The notes below the pieces were generated by a model that worked only from the letters and a program-made list of their open reading frames with translations, did not search any database and was not told where the DNA came from. A stretch of 64,000 bases of DNA from Cysteiniphilum sp. JM-1 (GTDB lineage Bacteria; Pseudomonadota; Gammaproteobacteria; Francisellales; Francisellaceae): assembly GCF_008711525.1 (NCBI RefSeq), contig NZ_VXKS01000009.1, positions 1-64,000 on the forward strand, written 5' to 3'. This document shows positions 56,027 to 64,000 of the stretch, in pieces. A program made the translations under genes and the position numbers. The first letter of the stretch is position 1; each line of letters starts with the position of its first letter.

Positions 56027-56046
56027 AACTAGTAAAAGCACTCAAT
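56027..56046. promoter_or_regulatory. Shared island motif, site 3
   Basis: aactagtaaaagcactcaat, a diverged version of the 20-mer at 46905 and 48962, 76-96 nt upstream of the sphingomyelinase start. The distance to the gene is close to that of site 2. Confidence 0.4.
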
Positions 56047-56214
56047 AGTTAAAAAATTACATAATTTAGGGTTTTTCCCTGTTAATCATTTATCGGTTTT
56101 TGACTACCTTAGCACTGTCCGTCAAATTCATAAATTATTTATGCGCTTGGATGGCATACGCAGCTACACACAACATGTGGCATTTATAAATTAATAAAAA
56201 AGGAAAGAAGTGTA

Positions 56215-56364
56215 ATGCACTATTATGCATGGAGTATATTAAGATCAAGTAGCGACCTTAATCAAAAAATGACAAAACCTGAGATGAAAGTAATTTGGAC
56301 TATTGGTGGTGTCTGCGCCATATCTGTTATAGCAATTGCAGCTATTGCTATTTTTTTGTTGTAG
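56215..56364 (+). CDS. 49-residue single-helix membrane microprotein (hypothetical)
   Basis: ATG at 56215, stop TAG at 56362-56364. AAGGAAAGAAG stands just upstream. The first 25 residues are polar (MHYYAWSILRSSSDLNQKMT), and the last 22 form a strongly hydrophobic helix (WTIGGVCAISVIAIAAIAIF), giving a tail-anchored topology. It is alone on the plus strand between two minus-strand genes. It might be a small toxin, a holin-like protein or a regulator of the secreted proteins next door; no family was recognised. A MITE-like element begins 47 bp downstream. Confidence 0.5.
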   Translation: MHYYAWSILRSSSDLNQKMTKPEMKVIWTIGGVCAISVIAIAAIAIFLL

Positions 56365-56410
56365 TCATCTTGTTTTATATACTAATGGCACTACCTTTAG
56401 GAGGATTGAT

Positions 56411-56524
56411 AACCATCCATGGTCGCTTCGCATTGGATCCTTACGCCATCCTGGTTCAGGATGACAAGTCAGGGGCGTCATTGCGAGCATGGATGCGCGG
56501 CAATCCAGTTTGCCAAGGATGGTT
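56411..56524. mobile_element. MITE-like dispersed repeat with terminal inverted repeats
   Basis: 114 bp bounded by aaccatccatgg and ccaaggatggtt (11 of 12 positions pair), with gat on both outer sides as a possible 3-bp target duplication. Inside are a perfect hairpin catcctg/caggatg (56447-56463) and the word cgtcattgcgag...gcaatccag, familiar from dispersed repeats of several bacterial groups. It contains no credible gene. Confidence 0.6.
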
Positions 56525-56615
56525 GATGTCTGCTTTTTGCAAAGTTTATATTCACAAACTACTTCTTAAGGTAGCGGCATTAGTTTTATATACCATTTAT
56601 CAGACATATCACTTA

Positions 56616-59600
56616 CTAACGTGAAACAGAATAATCAAAGCGCCTAGTTATAACAAGGCTCGGATATTTTTTGTTTTTTAACTTAAACGTTAAATGATAA
56701 TCAAACGGCGTGGAGTTCCAATTCCAAAAATATGGTGCAACTGTTTTTAAATCATGATACAAATCATCTCTGGCACCTCCGCCATAGTAGTTACTATATT
56801 TAATTTCCCTGTCACCCTCCACCCAAGTTAGTACACCTTGATGCGCCTGTGATATTGGGATATTTTGAAAATCATCTATTGTCCCCCTATAATTAGTAAA
56901 TTTCACACCGTACGTTTCGATATACCAATTAGAAAAATTAAATATAAGATGAGTCCGTAAATCATATTTGCTATCCGAAATAGTCTGCATATATGTGCCC
57001 AAATTAGGCTCAGCCACAGAAGCGATCTCTTGAGTGGCACTCGAGTTAAAACCTAAATTATCCATCACTTTTACACTAACATTATTATTACTTACAACAC
57101 TTGGTGCTTGTAATACAATTTTTGCGCTGGTTTTACTTCCTGAAATCAACTTCCAATTACTTGGAATTGTCCATAGATAAGGTTGTGCTGCCAATTGTCT
57201 TCTCCCTTTTGCGCCTCCTTGTGCCTCAAGTGTTAATTCAGAACCTATTACTGTTGCTTCATGTCCAATAATTTTCACACTTGGATTTAACTGTGGATCT
57301 GGTTTAACACTATATTTAACAACAGTTGTACTGCTACTTTGACCACTATCATCTACAGCTGAGACTTGTATATTATATTGGTTACTATTCAGATTATAAT
57401 CAGGCGCAGTAAACATTGGATTATAGACATTGCCCGCACTTAAGCAATTACCACAGCTCGCACTCCAGTAATAATTGTTACTCGGGATACTGCGCCCTTT
57501 TCCAGCGGTTGCTTGCGCATTTAAGCGTATGCTTTGACCTTCAAGAATCTCCTGATCTGTGCCTAAAGTAACACTTGGCGCTAGTGCGGGATCTGGTTTA
57601 ATTGCTACTGAATGCTGTGCATTTGCTTTAAAGCCTTCACTGTCCATCACCTCTACAGAGATATTAGCAGTTTGCCCTGCTGATTTATATTGAGGTGCTT
57701 TAATGGTAATTTGTGCTTGATTAGCGCCGCTAATAATTTGCCAAGGTGCGGGAATATGCCACGTATAATTGCTTATACTTCGCCCACCTTTAGCTTGTGC
57801 GCCAGCATTTAAGCTAAACTCTTGAGACTCGATAATACCGCTCACACCATTGATATTAACCGTTGGCAAAAAATCATCATTAGGCGTTACTTGATACGTC
57901 ACCTGCCCAGTTGATGATTTGCCATACGCATTTGTCACCGTTAAAGTGAATGTATATTGATTGTTACCATTTGCACGATAAGCTGGCACATCAAAGCTTG
58001 TGTTTAACTGATTCGAATTATTGATTACAATATGAGGATCTGATGCCTGCCAATGATAGCTAAGTGTTTGATCTGGTGCACTTGTATCGCCCTCTACAGT
58101 AGCACTTAACACTTTATTAGTTTGCTCAGTGATATTGCCATTATCTGGCATTGTAATGCTTGGGGCTTTATATATTATGACGGTTAAAGCCACATCGTAT
58201 ATCAACTGATATCCAAAATCAGGATCTTTGACACTCATTAATACTTGTCCTGTATAACGACCCGCGTGTGCTTGATCATAAGCAGCTGTTTTGACCAACT
58301 GAAAGACCATTTGGTTTTTATCTAACATTTGATCAGTTACTCTATTTAATGGGAACCAACGACTGCCATCGATAAGACTTCTATAACCTTTAAAATTAAA
58401 GCTGACAACTTTGCCTTGCGCATTTTTAAGCTCTGCGCTAAAAGCCGTGTGATCTGGGTTGCCAGTGATTTCTTTATCAGTCAACTTACTTGGTAAACCA
58501 GATACCTCTGTATTTGTAGTTGCTTGCAGATCAGCTACATTTACATAGGCAAGTAATTGTGCATTATCATTGATAAACTTATCTTTATAGCCCAAAGTAA
58601 CACCGGAAAAACGCCTGTCACCCTCTTTTGCAAAGTCCCAATGTAAAGCTTCAACTTCAGTAGCCACAGTACTTCCAACACTTGCCATCATTTGTGCTTT
58701 ATTTGCATACATTACTTTTATCGTGGGCGTATAGGCACCTTTAGTCGCTGTTTCAAATACAGCATGAATCTCACAAGAATCAGCGATGCCTAAGTCTTGA
58801 GAGCAAGTACTACTACTTTGCTGTAAGCCATCAGAGAAAATAATGTTTCCTAAGCCTTTGGCAATTCGATTGCCTTGATTTATCACGCGAAACTGCACTT
58901 TATAAGGTTGATTAATCATAATATTTTCAGGTAATGGTTTTGTTGCTGCTATTTGTAATTGCACATTTTCAAGCACATTAATTATTATCGATTGCTCAGT
59001 TTGCACTCCGGTATTATCGGTAACGGTTAATTTAAGCACATAGCTATTTTTACCACCTTGATTAAACATAGGTGCAGTAAACTCTTTATGCGTATCGTCT
59101 CCTGTTGTATGTGCCATAGCAGTTCCAGACCACTGATAGTCTTCAATATTTCGTCCAACACCTGCATTGACTATTGCATTAATATTTATCTTCTCTCCTT
59201 CAATAACACGATGGTTTCCGCCTAATACCACCGTTGGCGCTAGAGCATCATCCGCATCAACTGATATAGTTAATATGGCGTAATCACTACTTACCCCTGT
59301 GCTGTCGATAACTGTTAATCCTATCTCACCTTGTTGACCTGACCCACTATATGCCGGTGCTTTCAAGGTAATATGCTTTGCGTGTTGATCTCCTATGAAC
59401 GCCCAACCCTTAGGGATAAGCCAATGATAATTATTCTCTGGAATATTGCGCCCACCCTTTGCTTGTGCATTAGCATTTAAGGTGATCTCTTGGTTTTCTA
59501 TAACCTGTTTATTTCCTTGGATTGTGACCGTCGGCTTTAAACTGCTATTGGCTTGTATTGTATACTTCACTGTATTAGCAATGCTTTTAACCCCTGTATT

Positions 59601-62600
59601 ATCGGTAACAATCAATGATAAATTGTAGCTATCTGAGACACCATTATATGCAGGCGCTGTAAATACGGGTGTTGCTGTTTCTCTCCCTGATGTTAAATGC
59701 TGTGCACCATCACCACTCCATGTGTAAGATGTAATATGTCGACCACCTTTTGGACTGCCTGAACCTGATACTTGGCGAGATTGACCTTCCTCTATTATTT
59801 GGTTACCTCCTGCATTGGCCGTTGGCTTAAGTGCATCATCAGGCTCAACGGATATGCTCAAGGTTGTTTGATCACTACTTACCCCTGTATTATCAATAAC
59901 GGTTAATGCAACCTCACCTTCTTGACCCAGTCCGCTATACGCCGGTGCTTTTAAGGTAATGTGTTTTGCCGTACCACCCCCCTTAATCACCCAGCCCTTA
60001 GGAACCAGCCAATGATAGCTATTCTCCGGAATATTGCGCCCACCTTTGGCTTGTGCATTAGCATTTAAGGTGATCTCTCGACTTTCTGTAACTTGTGTAT
60101 CACCTTCAATCGTTACCATCGGCTTTAAACTGCTATTGGCTTGTATCGTATAAGTCACCGTACTAACCGCACTGTTAACGCCTGTATTATCAGTAACAAC
60201 CAAAGACAAATGATAGCTATCTGCCCTACCCCTATATGCTGGGGCTTTAAATACGGGAGTCGCGGTATCTTTCCCTGATATTAAATGCTGTGCACCATCA
60301 CCACTCCATGTGTAGGATTTAATATATCGGCTACCTTTGGGATTTGCTGAGCCTGATATATTATAAGAACGACCTTCTTCTATTGTTTGATTACCGCCCG
60401 CATTTGCCATTGGTCTAAGTTCGTCATCAGGATTAACAGATATCGTTAATATTGTTTGATCACTACTTATCTCTGAGCTATCAATAACCTTTAACGCAAT
60501 CTCACCTTCCTGACCTAGTCCACTATATGCCGGTGCCCTTAAGGTAATGTTTTTTGCTACTTCACTCCCCTCAATTACCCAGTCCTTAGGGATCTGCCAT
60601 CGATAGTTACTCTCTGGGATATTACGCCCACCTTTGGCTTGTGCATTAGCACTTAAGGTGATCTCTCGGCTCTCAGTCACTTCTGTACTGCCTTGGATCG
60701 TTACCGTAGGCTTTAGAGTGCTATTAGCTTCTACAATATAGTTAAGTATTTTTGTTGATATCTGCCCTGTTGAGTCAGTCACTGTCAGCTCCAACTGATA
60801 TTCATTACCGTTTAATTGGTAAGCTGGCGCTGTAAAACTGGGACTTAAGGTGTCTGAGCCGTTTAACTGAATACCACCACTAGCTATCCATTTATAGCTG
60901 GTAATTTGACGCTGCCCTTTTGCTTGTACCATAATGTTATCAACATTAATCCGCTCACCTTCTGTTACTTTTCTTAGAGGATTAACCATAATAATTTCAG
61001 GTTTCAGTTTTGAATCAGGCATAACAATAATAGTGTGATGAACTGTCGCACTTGATTGCTGTGTGTTATCGGTGACAAATACACTCATCTCAAGCTCATC
61101 TTCAGATGACCCCTTATAAGCAGGGGCTTGCAAATGAAGCTCACGTTCATCACTTGCCCCATCTATTTTCCATACCTTATTTTTTATTAGCCAATGATAG
61201 GCATTGGCAGGAATACTTCTACCATTACCAGCTTGGGCATGCGCTATTAAAGTAATCTCATCACCTTCAACTACCTCACTGTCCTTATTATCACTAATAC
61301 TGCTTACAATAGGATCTTTACTGCTATCAGACGTTACAATGATATTAATAGATGCAGGCTTACTTTGAATTCCAGTATTATCAATTGCAATCACTTGCAA
61401 TTGATACTTATCCTCACCACCTAAAAAACTCGGAGCTGTAAAGACTCTTTCTTGATCTTGTCCTTTCAAATGTGCTACTGCTGAACCAGAGAACTGATAT
61501 TTACTGATTGATCGACCATCACCTGCTTGGGCAACTGCATTAATAGTAATGCTTTGCCCTTCAATCACCGTGCGATCACTACCTAAACTCACCTTTGGTT
61601 GTAAACCTTCATCTGCCATGATTTCAATACTATGGTCTGCTTGAGCACTCTTGGCGCCTACGCTATCAATCACCGAAACTTTAAAGCTTCCTTTAATACC
61701 TGCTGTTGTATATTTAGGCACTTTTACTGTTAATTGTTTATGATTGCGATCACCTACAATTTCCCAACCTTCAGGTACTAGCCAATGGTAGTTACCCTCA
61801 GGGATACTGCGCTGACCTTTTGCGGTTGCTTTTGCTTCTAATGTTATCTTCTGCCCTTCTGTTACCTGTGTATCCGCTACAATCTCAACACTTGGTTCTA
61901 ATAGCGCATCTGGCGTTACCGTATAAATAACACTACTAGGCTCACTAACAATGCCTGAATTATCCGTCACACTCAATGTTAGTTCATACTTATCTTGCAA
62001 GCCCCCTTTATAAGAAGGTGCTGTAAAAATGGGTTGTAATACATTGGGATCACTTAAATAACTTGCACCATTGCCACGCCAATGATATGAGCTAATAGAT
62101 CTACCTTCTCCAGCAACGGCGCTAGCAAGTATTTGGTGTGTTTTACCTTCCTCTACTGACTGAGCTAAACCAGCATTTGCTGTTGCTTTCTTTTTGCTAT
62201 CGGCCAATACCTCAAGTGAGGAGAAAACCGTTTGTTTATTGCCTTTGCTATCGGCAACAACTAATTTAAAGTCATAGATGTTATGATCTTTACGGTATGC
62301 CGGAGCTATTATCTGTACTGTTTTTTGCGTACTATCTACAACATGTACCTCTTTTGCAGAATCCCACTGATAACCCAAGTTTTTATCCTCTGGGAAAATA
62401 ACCGGTGTCAGTGAATAATTCTGCCCTTCTTGCAATGTGATTTTTGGCGGTAAATAGACTGCATAATCCTGTGTTGAGATGACACTTTTCTTCACTGACT
62501 GCATAAACGCAGGATTATTGCTCAAAGACATCATCACTTTGTTGCTCTTAGCCTTTTCTTCTTGAGCTGGCGATAATTGACTAACATCATAGGTTCCACC

Positions 62601-64000
62601 ATGGTTTTTAGCGCTATAATAAACGCCTTGGTTTGCTAGGGTCATATGCTGATAATTACTTGCACTTTGATAAACCTCTTTGACATTACTACCTGCCGTA
62701 AAATAAAGTAAATATTTACCAGATTGAGAACGTAAATTACTGATATAAAACGCATCACCAATACCAGTAATTGCACTTAATAATCCATATGGCAGAATAT
62801 TCGAGACTTCAATTGAGCGCGATATCAGCTCACCTTTGTCTGATAATTGATACCATGTCAACTGCCCCATCAAATTCACAAGAATATTAATCAGTCGATT
62901 CTGACTTGATAGCGCCATAATATAGCGCGGACTATCAAATAAATGTATCAGTGGCGCTATATGCGTTTTGCTTGCATCCTGCGCTATAGTAATATATCGT
63001 ACCCCACTGTTACTTGATGTGTTAATCGCAAGTAGCGCTTGCTCTTTACCAACTAAAATCAATGATTGAATAGAGCCTGTGAAACTCGCAACTTTGGTAA
63101 CGCTACTGAAGTCACTGGCAACCTGATAAACACTATTTAGCTTAGTCACAGGATTATAACTGGTAACAAGTATTACCTGCATACTATCAATATAAAGTAA
63201 GTGTTGCAGAAATTGCGGGTAGGTTTGAGAGAGTGTTAATGGAAATAATTGCTCATTACTATACTTAAATAGCGTATTACTTACATCATCACTTGCAAAA
63301 TAAATATCTCCATGCTCATCTGCTATGGCGCTATGTATTGATTTGATCTTAGGGTCTAGCTTAGCAACATCTATCGTCTGACTGTCTTGTGAATCTTGTG
63401 ATAGCAATATATGAATTTGACTACCCATATTTGCCAAAACACCATGTATAGGGAAAATATAATCTCTGGTGTTAAATAAGTTGTTTTTGATATCTAATGT
63501 TGCCAGTTCACTGCCGGCTTCTACCTTAAACTGACATACCCCATGACTTGCTAAAGTAACTTTTTGATTTACAAACTCACAAGCATGCCTTTTTAGCTGA
63601 CTACTAACGTCAACTCCTTTACTTAGTATCTCGGTGCTAACAGGCGTGTCACTGCCATTGTAAAGCGTATACAAATAATCAGTATCATTTATTTTATGAT
63701 AAAAACGCCAAAACTTTTGCCCAACAGGTTTAACATAAACAGGAATCTCAGTATCAGCTTGTAAATTGCTATCAAGCGCATTAATTTTTAGATAATAGGG
63801 CTCGCTATCTTGTTGCTCTTTTTGCGGTGGTACGTAGCTATAATATATCTTACAGGCTTCGTTTGGTTTAAGTGATGTCAAATGCAAGCAATCCTGTGGC
63901 TGAGGGAGATAGGAAAAGCGCTGATCTTTCACAAACTCATTATCATCAAAATTGACTTGAGAAAATCCCTGCCAAACAAATGGCGAGTCATTATATATTG
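56616..64000 (-). CDS. Giant adhesin-like protein with about 16 Ig/PKD-like domains, 5' end beyond the window
   Basis: At least 2460 residues are visible. The frame is still open at the right edge (reading NDSPFVWQGFSQVNF before GTG at 63932), so the true start lies outside. Order from the visible N-terminus: a beta-rich anchor region; a propeller-like region (about 62.5-63.4 kb); then about 16 repeats of roughly 95 residues. The repeats alternate between type A (SYTWSGDGAQHL...FTAPAY...VTDNTGV) and type B (NYHWLVPKGW...LKAPAYSG...VIDSTGV). A non-repeated insert of about 250 residues lies at 58.2-58.9 kb. A unique C-terminal domain ends FDYSVSR. No transporter gene is visible. Likely cell-surface or secreted. 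Confidence 0.85.
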   Translation of the reverse strand, partial: IYNDSPFVWQGFSQVNFDDNEFVKDQRFSYLPQPQDCLHLTSLKPNEACKIYYSYVPPQKEQQDSEPYYLKINALDSNLQADTEIPVYVKPVGQKFWRFYHKINDTDYLYTLYNGSDTPVSTEILSKGVDVSSQLKRHACEFVNQKVTLASHGVCQFKVEAGSELATLDIKNNLFNTRDYIFPIHGVLANMGSQIHILLSQDSQDSQTIDVAKLDPKIKSIHSAIADEHGDIYFASDDVSNTLFKYSNEQLFPLTLSQTYPQFLQHLLYIDSMQVILVTSYNPVTKLNSVYQVASDFSSVTKVASFTGSIQSLILVGKEQALLAINTSSNSGVRYITIAQDASKTHIAPLIHLFDSPRYIMALSSQNRLINILVNLMGQLTWYQLSDKGELISRSIEVSNILPYGLLSAITGIGDAFYISNLRSQSGKYLLYFTAGSNVKEVYQSASNYQHMTLANQGVYYSAKNHGGTYDVSQLSPAQEEKAKSNKVMMSLSNNPAFMQSVKKSVISTQDYAVYLPPKITLQEGQNYSLTPVIFPEDKNLGYQWDSAKEVHVVDSTQKTVQIIAPAYRKDHNIYDFKLVVADSKGNKQTVFSSLEVLADSKKKATANAGLAQSVEEGKTHQILASAVAGEGRSISSYHWRGNGASYLSDPNVLQPIFTAPSYKGGLQDKYELTLSVTDNSGIVSEPSSVIYTVTPDALLEPSVEIVADTQVTEGQKITLEAKATAKGQRSIPEGNYHWLVPEGWEIVGDRNHKQLTVKVPKYTTAGIKGSFKVSVIDSVGAKSAQADHSIEIMADEGLQPKVSLGSDRTVIEGQSITINAVAQAGDGRSISKYQFSGSAVAHLKGQDQERVFTAPSFLGGEDKYQLQVIAIDNTGIQSKPASINIIVTSDSSKDPIVSSISDNKDSEVVEGDEITLIAHAQAGNGRSIPANAYHWLIKNKVWKIDGASDERELHLQAPAYKGSSEDELEMSVFVTDNTQQSSATVHHTIIVMPDSKLKPEIIMVNPLRKVTEGERINVDNIMVQAKGQRQITSYKWIASGGIQLNGSDTLSPSFTAPAYQLNGNEYQLELTVTDSTGQISTKILNYIVEANSTLKPTVTIQGSTEVTESREITLSANAQAKGGRNIPESNYRWQIPKDWVIEGSEVAKNITLRAPAYSGLGQEGEIALKVIDSSEISSDQTILTISVNPDDELRPMANAGGNQTIEEGRSYNISGSANPKGSRYIKSYTWSGDGAQHLISGKDTATPVFKAPAYRGRADSYHLSLVVTDNTGVNSAVSTVTYTIQANSSLKPMVTIEGDTQVTESREITLNANAQAKGGRNIPENSYHWLVPKGWVIKGGGTAKHITLKAPAYSGLGQEGEVALTVIDNTGVSSDQTTLSISVEPDDALKPTANAGGNQIIEEGQSRQVSGSGSPKGGRHITSYTWSGDGAQHLTSGRETATPVFTAPAYNGVSDSYNLSLIVTDNTGVKSIANTVKYTIQANSSLKPTVTIQGNKQVIENQEITLNANAQAKGGRNIPENNYHWLIPKGWAFIGDQHAKHITLKAPAYSGSGQQGEIGLTVIDSTGVSSDYAILTISVDADDALAPTVVLGGNHRVIEGEKININAIVNAGVGRNIEDYQWSGTAMAHTTGDDTHKEFTAPMFNQGGKNSYVLKLTVTDNTGVQTEQSIIINVLENVQLQIAATKPLPENIMINQPYKVQFRVINQGNRIAKGLGNIIFSDGLQQSSSTCSQDLGIADSCEIHAVFETATKGAYTPTIKVMYANKAQMMASVGSTVATEVEALHWDFAKEGDRRFSGVTLGYKDKFINDNAQLLAYVNVADLQATTNTEVSGLPSKLTDKEITGNPDHTAFSAELKNAQGKVVSFNFKGYRSLIDGSRWFPLNRVTDQMLDKNQMVFQLVKTAAYDQAHAGRYTGQVLMSVKDPDFGYQLIYDVALTVIIYKAPSITMPDNGNITEQTNKVLSATVEGDTSAPDQTLSYHWQASDPHIVINNSNQLNTSFDVPAYRANGNNQYTFTLTVTNAYGKSSTGQVTYQVTPNDDFLPTVNINGVSGIIESQEFSLNAGAQAKGGRSISNYTWHIPAPWQIISGANQAQITIKAPQYKSAGQTANISVEVMDSEGFKANAQHSVAIKPDPALAPSVTLGTDQEILEGQSIRLNAQATAGKGRSIPSNNYYWSASCGNCLSAGNVYNPMFTAPDYNLNSNQYNIQVSAVDDSGQSSSTTVVKYSVKPDPQLNPSVKIIGHEATVIGSELTLEAQGGAKGRRQLAAQPYLWTIPSNWKLISGSKTSAKIVLQAPSVVSNNNVSVKVMDNLGFNSSATQEIASVAEPNLGTYMQTISDSKYDLRTHLIFNFSNWYIETYGVKFTNYRGTIDDFQNIPISQAHQGVLTWVEGDREIKYSNYYGGGARDDLYHDLKTVAPYFWNWNSTPFDYHLTFKLKNKKYPSLVITRRFDYSVSR
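59462..60660. repeat. 588-bp tandem units within the giant gene
   Basis: The word cttgtgcattagca plus its surroundings recurs at 59462, 60050 and 60638, exactly 588 bp (196 residues) apart. Each unit is one type A plus one type B domain. These central units are far more alike than the outer ones, indicating recent duplication; recombination here could change domain number. Confidence 0.8.

Noticed and set aside
56295-56624. Plus-strand open frame of 109 codons
   Set aside because: It starts with a non-ATG codon inside the microprotein gene in another frame, runs through the MITE-like repeat and lacks a ribosome site; its sequence looks like translated repeat.
57000-62500. Regular repeats that could suggest CRISPR
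   Set aside because: The repeats are about 290-590 bp long, coding and diverged, not 25-40-bp direct repeats with unique spacers.
63932-63934. GTG as start of the giant gene
   Set aside because: The frame continues upstream to the window edge with protein-like sequence, and no signal peptide follows the GTG; the gene is cut, not complete.
1-64000. tRNA or rRNA genes
   Set aside because: No cloverleaf-like stretch ending in CCA and no rRNA core sequence was recognised on either strand while reading; a tRNAscan-SE run would settle it.

Overview
The window looks like an AT-rich gammaproteobacterial chromosome. Supporting evidence is the RNase PH, HldE (LPS heptose), large NAD-glutamate dehydrogenase and trxA-rho set, a Fur-type heme uptake operon and a cyanophycin operon. 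The mix suggests the Francisella/Fastidiosibacter/Legionella neighbourhood, but this is inference and no rRNA or tRNA gene is present to settle it. Genes are densely packed, and several convergent pairs have stop codons only one base apart.

Left part (1-35.7 kb), mostly core metabolism. In order: a short LysR regulator, rph, hldE, a 1612-aa NAD-glutamate dehydrogenase, an NCS2 purine permease, a NitT/TauT-type ABC transporter made of one ATPase and one double permease with no binding protein beside it, an MFS exporter and a divergent LysR regulator. Next comes a 1111-aa fusion of 2-oxoacid dehydrogenase E1 alpha, E1 beta, a lipoyl domain and a FabH-like ketoacyl synthase. Then topA, a HaeIII-like restriction-modification pair, trxA, rho and gshA. 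A Fur-controlled heme operon follows on the minus strand (hugZ-exbB-exbD-receptor-tonB-hmuT-hmuU-hmuV). A RES/Xre toxin-antitoxin pair closes this part.

Middle (35.7-46 kb). A five-gene minus-strand operon runs cphA (cyanophycin synthetase), a stand-alone Mur-ligase-like protein, cphB (cyanophycinase), an isoaspartyl peptidase and an exported acetolactate decarboxylase. Divergent from it stand three tandem paralogous PAS-LuxR regulators.

Right part (46-64 kb), an accessory island. Three genes of unknown function come first, one with the His-Gly / Cys pattern of caspase-like (clan CD) peptidases, followed by an unrecognised 487-aa protein. Then a probable secreted-toxin operon: sphingomyelinase, a MACPF-like candidate pore former, a small exported beta-domain protein and a GDSL phospholipase whose N-terminal domain resembles that small protein. 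The island ends with a 49-codon membrane microprotein gene and a giant adhesin-like protein of about 16 Ig-like domains in two alternating types, cut by the right edge. A 20-bp motif recurs upstream of several island genes.

Small repeats are scattered through the window: REP-like palindromes in at least three families (one nested in another), two MITE-like elements, and 9-bp in-frame microsatellites in hmuT, tonB, exbB and iaaA. No CRISPR array, transposase gene, rRNA or tRNA was seen.
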